Below are positions 1 to 12,559 of a stretch of DNA of 64,000 nucleotides, piece by piece. The translations under genes and the position numbers were made by a program. Within the stretch, counting starts at the first letter, position 1. Every line of letters begins with the position of its first letter. The stretch lies in assembly GCF_921293095.1 (NCBI RefSeq), contig NC_060257.1, positions 94,043,449-94,107,448 of the forward strand, read 5' to 3'. The notes under the pieces were generated by a model, which saw only the letters and a list, made by a program, of their open reading frames with translations, was not told where the DNA came from and did not search any database. This stretch comes from Ischnura elegans. Its lineage: Eukaryota; Arthropoda; Insecta; Odonata; Coenagrionidae.

Positions 1-479
1 AACTAAAGTTTAGTTCTATAGTTTGTTCGCTTCGTCCACTTGAATTCCAGGAAGATTCAAGATACAAAAAAATCGTTGATATAATTTTTAATAAAAATTC
101 CAAAGTCTCTGAAGTCTTGCAATTTTGGTAGGAAAGTACCCAGGGCGTGGGCGTGTGTGAATGACCTTCATTGTTAATCGTTAATTCCCCATTGTAAAGG
201 CCGTAAATGTGCTGTTTATGGGGTAATGGAAAAAATATATATATATGGTCGACATATTACTTGGGGTTAATTAATTTCAATTGTCCCTATGGAACTGTTG
301 AAGAGACATTAATTTTCATTCACCTCCTACTTCTGACAATAACCATCAACCATCCTCATTATTACTTGCAATTTTTGGGTTTGTATGTTTTTTGTATGGT
401 TTTTGATTTTGTTTCATGTCTTTGGAAATCTGTATACAGGTGGTTGTTTGAGTTGGTTGGTTGAGTGTTTCATGATTTC
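1..479. other. AT-rich stretch, no gene recognised
   Basis: Open frames here are short and have no recognisable domain or splice context. Nothing can be assigned. Confidence 0.5.
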
Positions 480-605
480 TTCTTTTTTTATGTTAACCTT
501 CTCAGCCTGAGTGTTTATGATTATGTATTAATTTAGGCTCCAAAGGAAAGGATTCCTAGAGCCAATAAAGTTTATTTATTTATTTTATTTATTCATTTAT
601 TATAT
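480..605 (+). repeat. Possible LINE 3' end with (TTTA)n tail
   Basis: A short non-coding stretch ends in an AATAAA-like signal (about 564-569) directly followed by a TTTA-type microsatellite (about 570-602). LINEs of the CR1 and related groups often end in such a simple-repeat tail, so this may be the 3' end of a truncated + strand LINE. No reverse transcriptase coding is visible upstream. A chance microsatellite or a host polyadenylation site is also possible. Confidence 0.35.
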
Positions 606-796
606 TTTCCTTCTTACATTAGGCTAGACATTCATCATAGAAAATTGGAGTAGAATATATTATAGTATGAATTGCTGTATATGCCTGGTTCAGAAATTAT
701 CATACTCGACTTGACTCGATACTCGCGAGTAATTTTCAACTCGACTCGAGATCAAAAAGTGATACTTGGAAATCCCTATTATATTCCGAAGGAGCA

Positions 797-1145
797 ATGC
801 AGACTAGGGAGCCTGTGACATGGATATGGTCAAGATATAGTGATGCATTTGGAAAAGTACCCAAAGTCACCATAGCAAACACTATTGAAGCTGAAGTGGA
901 AGCTTATTTATCAGAGATGAATGCACCATCAAATTCCTTCCCTGGGAAATACTGGAAGACTTGTATCTCCTACCCAAGGCTGAAAGTATTAGCGAAGAGG
1001 TTTCTTGCCATACCGCCATCTCCTGTAGTCAGTGAAAGACATTTAGTTCTGCAGGAAAAATATGTGAAGTAAAATGCAACAGGCTTTATCCTGACAGAGT
1101 GAAGATGCTATGCTTTTTGAGCAAAAATTCAAAGTCTGTAAAAGG
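797..1145 (+). pseudogene. hAT transposase C-terminal (dimerisation) fragment
   Basis: The frame from 797 encodes about 91 residues. It includes an acidic segment (EAEVEAYLSE), then YWK and YPRLKVLAKRFLAIP, then a VSER motif. This order is the C-terminal dimerisation region of Ac/hAT transposases (family knowledge). A frameshift follows near 1070, after which RLYPDRVKMLCFLSKN in another frame continues the family's usual ending. The BED finger, catalytic residues and terminal repeats are not seen, so this is a fossil. The flanking 686-765 stretch is rich in CTCGACTC words of unknown meaning. Confidence 0.75.
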
Positions 1146-1447
1146 AGACTAAATTTGTGAGACATTATTGATAATGATAAGATATTATCAATAAAAGATA
1201 GATATGAAGTGAGATACTTTTACTTTAAATTTAAACATGAGTGCTAATATTCTAAAGTAATACCTATCATATACAAAAACTTTTCAGGTATTATGTTCCG
1301 TTTTGAAATTTAGCTATTATATTTTAATTACATAGTGATGATATGAAAGATGCTTTTGTCAACTGACTCTTTCACAGAGTAATATTTTTTTAAGTGGTTT
1401 TCTTGTTGCCTGGAATTAAGTGATATTTTTCTTGAAGACTATGGCAT

Positions 1448-1530
1448 CAGAATCAATGGAATCGGTATCGGTAGAATCGGAATCGAAATGTCAGAATCGG
1501 AATCGGGATCGGAATCGATAAAATTTTGGA
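1448..1530. repeat. Degenerate AATCGG short tandem repeat
   Basis: Words of the form GAATCGG, AATCGGT and AATCGGGATCGG recur about nine times with variable spacing over about 80 bp. This is a decayed simple-sequence array with no coding sense. Confidence 0.7.
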
Positions 1531-1704
1531 ATCGACCCATCACTAATTATTACTATCTAAGATATTCTTTAATTAATATAGTATAAAGGTATACATCCTT
1601 ACGAGACACTTATATCTGCGAATAGGAACATCGGTTGCCTTTGTGCATGACGTGTGTCAGTCAATAATTTTTTTTGTTCAAATATCACGAAAATAATATT
1701 TTTC

Positions 1705-1802
1705 AAGTTTTTCCTGGATATACTCAATTACTTATTACAAATAAGTAAGTAATAAGGAGGAAAAAGATGGTATAAGTAATTGTGTACATCCAGGAAAAAC
1801 TT
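1705..1802. repeat. Inverted repeat (hairpin), ~33-bp arms
   Basis: Arms at 1705-1738 and 1770-1802 are near reverse complements (left arm begins AGTTTTTCCTGG; right arm ends CCAGGAAAAACT) around a ~31-bp spacer. This may be a foldback mini-element or the collapsed ends of a MITE. No target duplication was found. Confidence 0.65.
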
Positions 1803-2925
1803 TAAATGTAATACCATAAAGTAAACCAAGAGTTGGTGAATTTTAAATATTTTTCACTTTTTCATAAGTAAATAATTATTTATAAGCTAATAAAAATCCA
1901 AAATAAAACAACTTTTACTGTATGTCCTTTTTTCCACTTTTCCCAACATTAATTTTGCACAGTATATATACTTTTGTCAATATCGGCGGATACTGTAATA
2001 TTTTATGGTACTGGTATATTTTGTGCGTACAACCATAGACTAAATATACATATATCCTTAAGATATGAATTGATATCACTTTGCCCTTTTTTATAGTGGA
2101 AAAGTACAAAGTGGTTTCACTTCATATCTTACAATGGATCTCCACAGTGTATCTGTCTCATCCATTCAATTTATCTTTACTCTATGGTACAACCATAAAA
2201 TTTTAATCCTTAAAAATTAGCGAGTTATCACATATAGGACCAGTTCCTGAAGCGAAATGTATAAATTAGCCGATAAAAATCATTGAGATTGATAAAGAAC
2301 CCTTCAAAAACATGAATCATCGTTAGCACGGTTAGAAGTCCTAAAACTGCCATATGTTTTGCACAACCACGGTTTTTCGGCGTGAGGTAGCGAGTTACCC
2401 CGTGTAGCCGCGATGTGGTCAGCCTGTGGTGTGGCTGCTAAGAGTTAAGCGAAGCCAATTGAATTGAAACTGTGTGTATAGTTAAGGAACGTGTGAGCGA
2501 ATACTAGTGACACAGCGATGATGGATACTTCCGCGCTAGGGGTGGCGTTAAATCCTTTTCAGGTGGTGGAAATTCTCACCCCTTCCAAGAGCCTTATCTT
2601 GATTTTTATCCCATTTAGGTTGGTCTTCAAAAAATTGTTACCTTTGATTTTTGTCTGAGCTTCATTTTTGTTTAATAATTTTACAATTCGTTTCGTTTTT
2701 CTTATTCATGAAAAACCGTTTTAAAACGGTGTTTTCCCTAAGAAATTTAATAATTTCGATATTGAATAACTGAAAATGTCTATCGAAACGTCTTTATCGA
2801 AATTTTCCCTTAAAATATAGATTCTCGGGATCCTTTTGAGAAATAATGTTCTCCTCCGAGAAGGGGTGCAACCTATCCCCGGGGGTTAGCGTCAATCGAC
2901 GCTGTCACTAATTTTTGTTAACAAA

Positions 2926-3366
2926 TTATTTACGTATAAGAGTTTCGGAGGTGAACAGCTTAAATGAGTGGACTGTGTGACCTTTGACCCAGCTCAGCCC
3001 TCTCTTGATGAGGAACACCCGGGGCACCGGTGGTTCAGTGCCCTCGGGCAGGGCTGCCAACATGGCGGGAACGGCGCTCTTGTACATGCCCATTTCCTTG
3101 TCGAAGTGCTGCATCTCGCGCAGGAAGTCGCGGTGAGCACGGGACGAGGGCAACGCCTTGATGAACAGCGGGAGGCGTGAAGTGCGCCCGCCGACGGCCA
3201 GCACAGACGCCGCGACGCTTATGTGGCGAGCCATGAAGCCCAGCGGCTCTCCCCCCCCTCCCCCCTCCAATTTCTCCAACCGGAAGTCTTCATCGGCGCC
3301 CAAGCCGAGTGCTTTCCTCACCACTTGCCTCCACTCCCAGTCGGTCAAACCCACCTGCGCCTCCAT
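2926..3366 (-). CDS. CHK/ecdysteroid-kinase-like protein, 5' coding exon (partial)
   Basis: The family comprises small-molecule kinases with a protein-kinase-like fold, expanded in insects. The exon opens with an LTDWEW helix segment, then a VRKALG segment, a glycine-rich loop area, and the LPLFIKALP strand whose lysine is the likely nucleotide-binding lysine. DFLREMQHFDKEMGMY then matches the family's 'F..E..FY' helix. This is the N-terminal third of a ~400-residue protein. The chosen ATG (3364-3366) lies three bases inside an exon preceded by a pyrimidine-rich tract ending in CAG on the minus strand (acceptor near 3370). The donor is not certain. Candidates lie near 2985-2995, so residues near the 2926 end may be read-through into intron. 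Later exons would lie at lower coordinates but are not recognised. The exon is GC-rich against AT-rich flanks, as expected for real coding. Confidence 0.75.
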   Translation of the reverse strand: MEAQVGLTDWEWRQVVRKALGLGADEDFRLEKLEGGGGGEPLGFMARHISVAASVLAVGGRTSRLPLFIKALPSSRAHRDFLREMQHFDKEMGMYKSAVPAMLAALPEGTEPPVPRVFLIKRGLSWVKGHTVHSFKLFTSETLIRK

Positions 3367-3498
3367 CCCCTGCAACGACAAGAAAGAGCAGCCTCGTATC
3401 CAATGTCGCAGTGAGGTGCGTTGGAAATTGCCCTAGAACAGGGATACCGTAGAAGCTTAATTTAATTTCAGCAATGTTATCGTTTTTCAAACATTTCC

Positions 3499-3800
3499 GG
3501 GGATCGGGTTGGTGTGGTGGCTAGAGTGTTGGCTTCCCACCCCGAGGGCTCGGGTTCGAATTCGACGGTAGCGGAGGATTTTCAGAGACTGCCCGATCCC
3601 TGCTTGAATGCTATTTGGAGGACATTTCAAGCGCAACACTCCGTCCGTCGGATGGGACTTTAAGGGGTTGTCCCTTAGGCACCTTTCGTTAGGAGCAGGC
3701 TAATGCCGACGCCGGGTTTCTCTCCACCTTTCCTTCCATGCCCTTCCCACATGGCGTTAATGACCTCAGCTGTCGGTCGCCTCCATACCTAAAACATTTC
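3499..3800 (+). repeat. tRNA-derived SINE
   Basis: The head reads like a tRNA. It has an A-box-like TGGTGTGGTGGCTAGAGTG at about 3510 and a B-box-like GGTTCGAATTCG at about 3551-3562, at near-tRNA spacing. A non-tRNA body of roughly 240 bp follows. The A/B boxes are the internal RNA polymerase III promoter of such elements. It lies upstream of the kinase-like exon. The cloverleaf is too degenerate for a functional tRNA. Confidence 0.65.
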
Positions 3801-5527
3801 CGCCGCGTGGCGATGACTTTAGAAGGATCCATTTATTCTTCATGTTTACACTCGCGCATTGAAAAGTTCTAAATGTCATACATAATATCATCTCGGTCGG
3901 TTTAAAACTCTAGTTGTAGTTTGTTTTTTAAATTAGAATTCGGATGGCTCTGCTATTGACGATGCGAGTGGAGACTTTTGCAAGTGCATTTGGTGAATAC
4001 ACATCAAGGCCGGACTCCAATTCAGTTTCGCCATCTTAGTATGTAAAAATGTTAATTAAAGTTCTTCCTCTATAAATATTCGTTACAATTATCAAAGTAA
4101 CATTTCAGATGTATGGTGACGAATTTATATCCTTCCAGTGTCAAATGTAAAGCAAAGTCGCACCACGTTTTTTTTTTTTTTTGAACATGTAATGTTGTAT
4201 CTGTGAATTTGAAACGTGGGACGTTGGACCAACGCATGCTGGTTCGTTATCTTCTTTTTGGATCGAGTAAAAACGAGGGTTTTCAATTAATTATTCAAGT
4301 CACGGTTATTACTTCACTTTCAGTCCACGTTCCTTGAATGTAGTGAGGTGTCATCTATCGGGTGAATTTCAGAGATTGGTGCCTTGGTATTCTCTCGCTG
4401 CGGTTGGTGAATATATCACTATTCCTGTCGCTTTCGTGCCAGCAGTCCCCCTCTAGTCTGCCTCTTGACAATGGCGGGATCTCGTGAGAAATTATTATTA
4501 CAGACATGCAATGCATTACAGCAAATGGCATGTGCGGATCTGGTCAAATGGACACTAGATTACGGGAACCTGCGTTTACATTTACTATTTTCCGAATTCA
4601 CCGAAATTTCTGGGTCTCCGTATATGTATGTACCCACCTATGCTATGTCTGAATATTATCTCGCAAGACGCCTCAATTAGCGTGTTAAGACAACAGCCTT
4701 CAACCAAATAATATAAATAATAATCGTGCGTTGGAGTAATTTGGCTACTTAGTCCCACCAACATGCATAAATATCCCTTATTATTTGTGCAACAAACGAA
4801 TTTTTACTCATATCTGTTCGGAAAAATATCTGTCATAATTTATCGTTTCTGTCCGACCTGGAAATATAGTGAGGTTCCAAGATCATATTCTTCGCGTCGC
4901 TCTGAAACATATCTTTTCTCAATTGCTCAAGCAGTATAAGACTATCGTGCAGCCTCCGAGTCTCTAGCGGCTCCCTGCCTGAATCATGTAAAAGCTATGA
5001 AACGCACTCTGTTCACTCGTTGCAGGCTTTGACGAATCGCGCAGCTTCCTTTTGCTTGTGATTCAGTTCAAGTTTTTCCGCGCCGGATCCCACGTATGTA
5101 CTCGCTGCGTATTCGAGATTAGGTCGGACGAAAATTGCACCTTTCCTCTTTCTTCCGATTACCTTCACACAATACACTTAACGAATCCTAGCTTCTTCTG
5201 GGGTCTGCCACAAATATTTCTAGCATGTGTTCCCCGCAATTGTCATCGTGACTCCCAGATATTTGACTTGATCTTTCGTCTTCATGTTAATAACAACTGC
5301 AGCACATATACGCTGATGCACTCACTTGAATCGTCCTCTTCTCTCTCAAGAGCTCCTCCGCATGCAGGCCAAGAGTCCTTTCGGCGCCGCAGTAAATGAA
5401 GAGTGAGCTGCTATCGGTGGGGCCTCGAGGGGGTAACTGGCTCCAATGGCAATCGCCTCCCATCATGATCCGCGACGTGTTTCATCACCTAGCATTCGTT
5501 GCATCCAGCATTCCTCCCCACTGACGA
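3801..5527. other. Intergenic, no supported gene
   Basis: There is a poly-T run near 4170 and several short open frames on both strands (for example 4465-4680 and 5052-5399 on +) with no recognisable domain or convincing splice sites. Confidence 0.45.
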
Positions 5528-5860
5528 TCAACGCGGCTGCGCACTCGTTGCCACATTAGGACACTGCTTGCTCCCATAGATTACATTGTTTCGAGAGTAA
5601 CGATGAAAACGCTCTACAGAAAATATACCCATTCCATCTTCCATATTTACGCTCTCATTTTCGAAGTACCCACGATTCGAATTCACTTTCCTTTGCGCCA
5701 CGCCCTCTTCCCTTGCAAACTCTTCCACAGCTTTGATGACCACCTGATTGATCTTCAATATCCTGAGCGTAAACTTGATTGAGCTCAGCAAACAACCAGA
5801 AGTCATTAGGAGCCAAATATGGACTCTCAGGTGGATGAGGTAAATGTATCGACATTTCGA
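5528..5860 (-). pseudogene. mariner transposase C-terminal fragment
   Basis: One minus frame contains LPHPPESPYLAPNDFWLF. It corresponds to the mariner signature HPPYSPDLAPSDYHLF around the third catalytic aspartate, here substituted (LAPND, with SPY for SPD). An adjacent frame continues with RGYFENE, resembling the family's GDYFEG ending. Reading needs a frame change near 5700-5760, and the rest of the transposase is absent, so it is a fossil. Confidence 0.7.
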
Positions 5861-6839
5861 GCGTTCAAGAAATACCGTGGTGTGCTAGCGACGTGCTTCG
5901 GGCGAATGGTAAGCCTTGTGGTGGGCGAATATTTACTGCACACATAAAACAAGTGAAGCGCCACCAGCGTACACTCACTGAATCGGTAAATCTGAAATAA
6001 ACAGGATGGTGGGGAAAGCAAATAGGATGTGTGGTGGTGTGCTGCCGCACTTCGCAGCACATATTCCCCCGACGTACACATTATCATTACGTCTCAGAAC
6101 AGCCCTCGTATATTTATTTTTAATTCCATTTATTTTTAAAGCTTTTCCAGGTCTGATGAATTAGAAAACAACAGCACAAACCAAAAACAGGATTAGAATT
6201 ACCACAGGCTAAAAAACATACTATTATGCACATAGTCAATTTTCAATTTCATACAAAATACCCAATGAAAAACACCCACCTAAGGCTAAGCATTAACACA
6301 AGCATTTGAAACCGCAGATTCTTTTCAAATCTTCGACGGCAATGGTTGTGGAAGTTTGCGTGTATTGAGTCACCTTTGTCGCATAAGCAGTACGTCATGG
6401 AGAGATAAGAAGGCGAGAGCTATAAAAACTTCCCCCAAGGGCAAACCCAATTATCGCAATAACTAGGCACTATCCTCTCCAATGCGTTCCTATTGCTGGA
6501 GTGCTCCATTGGGAGAGGATTGCCCAACGTCTCCTCTCATACCGTCAAGTACTTTATAACACTCACGGCCGCCCAAGGTCACTCCTCTTCCGGGAGACGC
6601 GCGTACGCGTTCCGTCGATTTGTTTGTTTGTTTACGAGTCGAAGGCACACTACACGCCACAGCGCGTGACCTGCTTGAGTCTCGAGTGCCTATCTCATGA
6701 TGGTGACTATTATTTAAGTATTCTACCGCTTGAGGAAGGCTTTTATGGAGTGCTTAAGAAGCAGCCTCCCCTCCCTTTAAACCACTTTCCTCTTCCATTC
6801 ACAATAAGGCCTTCTCTCGTTCATTTTATTTAAAAATTC
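5861..6839. other. No supported gene
   Basis: Several open frames exist on both strands (for example 6501-6833 + and 5827-6087 -) but none shows a domain or coding signature. Confidence 0.4.
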
Positions 6840-9800
6840 CATTCCATTTTTTTCCTTCGTTTAACCAACATTATACCCTCTAAAACTGTCTTCAACATTC
6901 CCTCCACTTTAAGTACTCCCTCCATCCTTATTTCCTATCTCCTCCGTATCTCAAATAAAAGCTGCCTTTCCTCACCAACCATGTCCAGCACTACGTCGTT
7001 CCTCCTCCTTTCCGTCCACTTCACCTTTTCCATTCTTCGCAATACCCACAACTCGAATGTCTCCAATCTTCTCTCGTCTTCTTTCCTCAGTGTCCACGTT
7101 TCCACACCGTAGAGAGCTACCATCCAAATCAAACTCTTCACTAACCTTTTCATTAAACTCTTACACAACGATCCTGTCATAAGCTCCTTCCTGCTCATGA
7201 ACGCCTCCTTAGCTAATGCAATTCTCTGCCTTATGCCGGGTCTACACTAGTAACTTAAGTGACTACTTAAGTTGGCTCTGTACTTAAGTTGGTAGTGTAG
7301 GTGTCACCAGCTTCCTTTAAGTACACCTCCACTTAAGTCATCTTAGAACCCAACTTAAATTGCGTTGGCAACTGTTTCCGCACGGTTGAAGCTCTTCAAG
7401 TGTTGTAAATGGCACATAATACCCATATCACTCCTGAATCATCCCGTTGATTATGTTCTAAGTTGTGCTGTATTCTATGATGTGGTTATTGAGCGTTCTA
7501 TTTCGTTAGTTAATTTCTAGTGTTGGGGTTATTAATTCGACGAATTTATTTTGTGGTGTTTCTCATCTTATTGTTGGTTTTATTTCCGTGAAAACTAATT
7601 GCTATGCCTGTTGCTCACGGTGAAACTCGATTTATAAAACTTAGAAACGTTTTAAGGAATTTTAAGACTGACAATGAGACGACGGCAGAGGATCCGGTAA
7701 AACAGTTTATTTTCCATGGTGTCATAATCGAAAATAACGTAAAAGAATTCACTCAGTAACTTCCCACACACTGTTATTGAAACTATTGCATAGGGCTTTA
7801 ATTTTAGTCCTAGGGATGCCGAGGGAGATAAGATGTGGCGATTTCATTGGACGTGGGAGGAATTAATGGTTGAAATTTAACATCAATGGTTTTAATAAAG
7901 CAGTGGAATTTGACTAGCAATAAGTGTTTTTGTTTACGTTATGAATATGTCATTCCACGAAGTCACGCTTAGTAATTCTAAATACCTCTGGCTCCATCAC
8001 CTCTCGCCATATAGCGTTCCCTCAGGAACTGAAATCGGTCTTTCCTTTTAACCTTCTAAATCCAAAATGGTTAATTCACGGAGTTTGGAAGTTTATTTAA
8101 AATAATATTCGCTTTGGATCAAAGAATCACTAATTGCTCTCCTAGACCTTCATCTGTCAACATAACTGTTTCCCGATATAGACAATCACGGTGCTGAAGT
8201 CGACTTAAAGCTCAAGTGTAGCTACCGCACCACATTTAAGATTATATTTAAGTGACGTCACTTAAGTTAAGTCTGCAGTGTAGACAAGGCATTATGTCTT
8301 TAGTACAGTGTCCGTTTTCCTCTAACGTACTGCCTAAATAGTTGAATTGCTCTACCTGCTCAAGCTTCTCCCCACCTGCTATTATCTTGAGTCTCACATT
8401 CCTCACTCGTGATGCTTTACAAAACCACATTACCTTGGTCTTCTTGTGATTAATCCTCATCCCATAGTCCTCGCACCGCTCGTCTTTCGCATCCACTAGA
8501 GCTTGCAGTCCCCTCGCTGACTGGCTGATGAGCGCCTGATCATCCGTGAACCTTATCGATGTAAACATCATCTCTCCCACTTTCATTCCAGCTTCCATTT
8601 CGTCCCACGCTTCTCTTACCATCTCCTCAGCGTAGACGTAAAAAATCAGCAGCGATAGGGGACACCCTTACCTCACTCGTTGGCCATTGCTTGCCCACCC
8701 AGATTCTCCGTCCGCCACCCTCACTTGCGCAGTCTGGTCCATTAAGAATCAGTCGCCTATCCCTCCTACCTGCACCTATTTTCTTGAGAATATCCATTAA
8801 CTTTACCCAGTTCATCCTATCAAATGCTTTTTCAAAGTCCACGAAACAGGCATATACGTCCTGGTTCGGTTCTACTCCACGAGGGACCTAACTATCGCTT
8901 CGCATCACGTGTTGACTTTCCTTTTCTGAACCCAAATTGATCTTCTCCCAAATACTCCTTAGCTCTTGCCTCCATTTGTCCCTTTAATATCCACACTACC
9001 ACTTCCGCCACGTATGATATTAAGCTGATCATTCTATAACCTTCTTATTCTGCAGATTTCTTCTTTTCTTGGCAGCGGAATCAAACCGTTTTAGCGAAAA
9101 CCTCCGGCCAACATTCTTCCTCATAGATCCTGCGAACTAGTTCGAAAAACCTCCTCTTATCATCCCTCCCTAGATTATCCAGGAGCTCACATGGGGTATT
9201 GTCTGCGCCCACTTCGCCGCCTTCATATCACGAAGTGCTCTCTCTTTTTCCGCATCCCCGACCCGAGAATTTCCTCCTCCACTTCACTTTCCTCTTTTCA
9301 AGTCAATCCTTCTGGTCTGTTCCTTCCGTCATGCAGATTCTCCACGCATTCCTTCCATCTACTCTGTACCTCATCTCGCTCGGTTTGGATCCTCCCATCC
9401 TTAGCCTTAATATTGGACTTGGCTTCTCCTCTTTTGCCGCCAGATAGCGACTTAGCTTTTGCGTACAATGCACCTACCTCTCCTTCCTTCTGAAATTTTC
9501 CTTGCCCTCTTTACCACCAAGCCTCCCTTGACCTATTCGTTTCACGCCGTAATCGATTATTAATTTACCTAGGCGATCTTTTACATTGTTACATGCCCAC
9601 GCTCTTCCATTTCCTCCTCTCTTCCCTTTCTTTTATCATTTCTTCCGTTATTTACGGCTACTTTATCCTTCTAATGTCAACGCAACCAATTGACTTTTTT
9701 GCCGCTTTGACTTCTCCCGCTTCTCCCGGCTTTCTTCAACAATCAGTGTATTTTCGATCTCCCGGATAAATTTTCCACTATTTTCTGATATTCTTTCCTC

Positions 9801-10800
9801 TTAGTCCCCTTCAAAGCTTCTGCATTCTATTTCTTTGCCTTCCTTACTTTCATAAGTCTTTTGAATCATGCATTTTGTAAGTACCAGGTTGTGGTCTGAA
9901 TCCACATCCGTTGCAGGGAAGTTGCGCGAGTTTTTCACGCCATTCCTAAACCTCTCTCATAACATGGTGTAGTCTATCTACATCATGTCCAGTCCATAAA
10001 CCGTTCCATTCCGCCATCAATACTAGATTATTATTACCCGGGGTTTCTCTAATTATTTCCTCTAGCTGCTTATACACCTCATTCATTTCTTCCTCCCCAT
10101 TTGCTAGTTGCTAGTGGGCATGTAAACTTGAACCACCAAAAGCGGGTCGCGCCTCAATTTCTACCACGAGAATTATATCACTTACCTGATCTTCCCGTTT
10201 CATACTAAGGCAACACCTCCTTGACTCTCCTCCCCACCACTATACATAACCCATCGCGCCATTAGTCTCCACCATCCTTCCACCTCACTTCGCATAATCC
10301 TAAGATATCTATCCTCCCTTTATCCATTTCCCTTTGAATATTTTCTAATTTCCCCGCCTTCATCATTGTCCTCACATTCTAAGTCCCTATTTTTAGAGCT
10401 GACTTCTTCTTCTCCGTCTTCTTTATTGATTGCTGCTGACGATGAGAAGTCTCTGCAAGGATTTCGCATGTTGACGACCCCGAGGACCTTCCAACCTTGC
10501 AGCCGTGAACGACACCCGCCCTTTGCGAATGGGTCCCGTTCGATGAGTTTCCGAGGCTCATTGGTTGTACTCCACGTTTTCAGGGAAGATATAGTTGGTA
10601 GGGTTTCCCACTTCCATTCCCACTGTGTTTTTTACGTGACACCATCACGTGGACTACCTTTCGTCTGGCTCCTACTCTTCGACCTATCTGGCATGGGTGG
10701 CCCTACCGGAAGTAATTTAGAATTAATCCCGCCAGTGCAGTTCTAGGGGTCATAGGAACGCGCATGCCTTTCCACCGCGACAAGGTTGTAGCCCCAGGGA
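6840..10800 (-). mobile_element. RTE-like LINE, decayed, interrupted by a MITE
   Basis: The order on the minus strand is as follows. An apurinic-type endonuclease start at about 10200-10390 has NVRTMMKAGKLENI and DILGLCEVRW. The reverse transcriptase start at 8627-8842 has MDFEKAFDRMNW. The catalytic region at 8295-8622 has FTDDQALIS in place of the usual F.DD, then NYLGSTLEENG. The C-terminal region at 6935-7230 has VALYGVETWTL and NDVVLDMVGEERQLL. Stops and frameshifts are frequent between 8850 and 10200. The domain style resembles RTE-type elements annotated in animals as 'craniofacial development protein 2-like'. A TTA-flanked MITE splits the frame between TKDI and RQRIALAKEAF. A related fragment is at 33800-34290. 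Confidence 0.8.
7234..8291. mobile_element. MITE-1, 1058 bp, TTA target duplication
   Basis: The ends TGCCGGGTCTACACT (left) and AGTGTAGACAAGGCA (right) are imperfect inverted repeats flanked by TTA (7231-7233 and 8292-8294). Removing the element and one TTA restores the reading frame of the host LINE. ACTTAAGT-type palindromes cluster inside both ends (7250-7350 and 8180-8275). A 3-bp TTA/TAA duplication is typical of PIF/Harbinger. No transposase is encoded, so it is non-autonomous. Confidence 0.85.
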
Positions 10801-12550
10801 AAGGATGATGTATGTTACAGAATATTTAATCTATCAATACAATAATACTCGTCACTTAATAAATTCTCGTCCATTTTTCGAAGTTCTGTGTATTTGTACT
10901 AAAGAGTGGGACAATCTCATCTCGTCATGGACTTACTTTGTCTCATAGTAAAAAATACGTTTAATTTATGGCTATGACAAGTGTTTGGCCAAATTAACGA
11001 CATTTTTAGCGTAAAGCGATCACTATAAATGGAGGAGGAACTTTTATTGCTGAAATAAAGTCATATTTCTAAATGCCAGTTTTCTCTCGGTTCGAAAGAA
11101 GGAAACAATTTCCATAAAGCGGGATCAATAACAAATGTGTTATTAAATGTTGCGTATAGGGGTCATAAAACTAGTCTTACCTTGCAAATAGCCATCTAAA
11201 TAAGCATTTTGGCATCATTTTCAATTATATTTAATTGAAATTCTGTAATGAAATTCCTAAATAGAAAAATGTCGTTCGCAGAAGGTGAGTCACCTCAAAA
11301 TGCAATGAAAATTGCGCCTCCGCAGTATCTTCAAAATACTAGTTTAATATTGGCCGTAAAATATCAAAGACTGGTACACATATTAAAAGTAAGTATTCTT
11401 CATTGTTAAATTTACTGTTTACCATCATTCCTCCAAAGATGCCTCCACATTATGCTACAGAAGGTTTGATAGGTGATTTGAATCCTTCAATAACTTCATC
11501 AACGCGATAAGGGTGATAGTTTCAGATGTAATAAGATCTCATTCTCAGTCTAAGGACTCACCCTGACCATCCGTTGTGAAATAACTTAACATTTTTTATC
11601 GAAATACATGACATTTAGCTCAACTAATAACCTCATCATAGAGATTTAACCAATTTCTATGACTTCTCCTAGAGGTGGGACAAAGTCGTCCCAAGGGGAA
11701 CGAAGTCAGCCCAGTTGAGGGGCAGTGCACTTGATATTGTGGTATTCACATTCAGTTGAGGTTATGGTAGGTTCCAATTACTTATATATACTTTATAAGT
11801 TCAGCAATGTAATCCATAATGCACTATGGGGAAAAAGTCTCCCAACAAAGGTTGTGCCGCCACCATCGCTCGGCGGGAAAACGGGTTTCCTTCGCAGTGG
11901 GTTGTTATTCTTTGGTCGGAGTGGGAAATTCAAACAAGGCCTTCTCATCCTTTCATTGTCGTCGAAATACGCGACCTACCACTGACTCTCCATCAACCCA
12001 GAGCATGATTCACGATGAACTCCGTGGAATAGAGGCGTATTCGACGGCACATATGCGCACATTGCAACCATTCCTTTGAATTTTCCTTGACATGTCTCAA
12101 CGAAACGACATAAATCACCACGAGCCATAGCAAGCTTTATCCTGATGTAAACAAGACTGTCAACAAGCATGTTTGATTGGCCACGCGTTTGAATGCAGTT
12201 AATTTTGAAGAAGTTTTAGCTTTGATAGAGAGACCGACGAGCACATTGGCTTTGCGCGTTTTTCTTTGGATGGAGAAGTATATACTGCTATCTTTATTTG
12301 AGATGCCGTTGTCACCAGGCGAGAGGGGAAAAGTAGGCGGCTTCATATTATTATTATGTAATTTATTGTTCACAGATTGTTACATCCGATTTGATCATAT
12401 TATTAAAGAACAGTTTGTAGCTCAGCAATCATTTTTATGTTCAAGCATGGTAATAAAGTAAACAAAAATATAATAAAGAGTTTACAAACATTTTCATAGT
12501 GCATGGGATTCATTCTAATGAAATTCATATTTATTTTTAATATTCTGTCG
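10801..12550. other. Intergenic, no supported gene
   Basis: Overlapping open frames at 11725-12079 (+) and 12137-12461 (both strands) share the same DNA and have no recognisable domain. They are likely chance frames. Confidence 0.45.
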
Positions 12551-12559
12551 CATTTTCGA

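Larger units (their letters stand above)
1146..2925. other. Intergenic, AT-rich, no gene seen
   Basis: Apart from the AATCGG-rich patch and the inverted repeat listed separately, there is no recognisable coding. The segment nearest 2925 would be intron of the kinase-like gene that follows on the minus strand. Confidence 0.5.

Noticed and set aside
3158-3436. Overlapping + strand frames across the kinase-like exon
   Set aside because: They are GC-rich antisense shadows of the CHK-like exon and have low-complexity Pro/Ser content.
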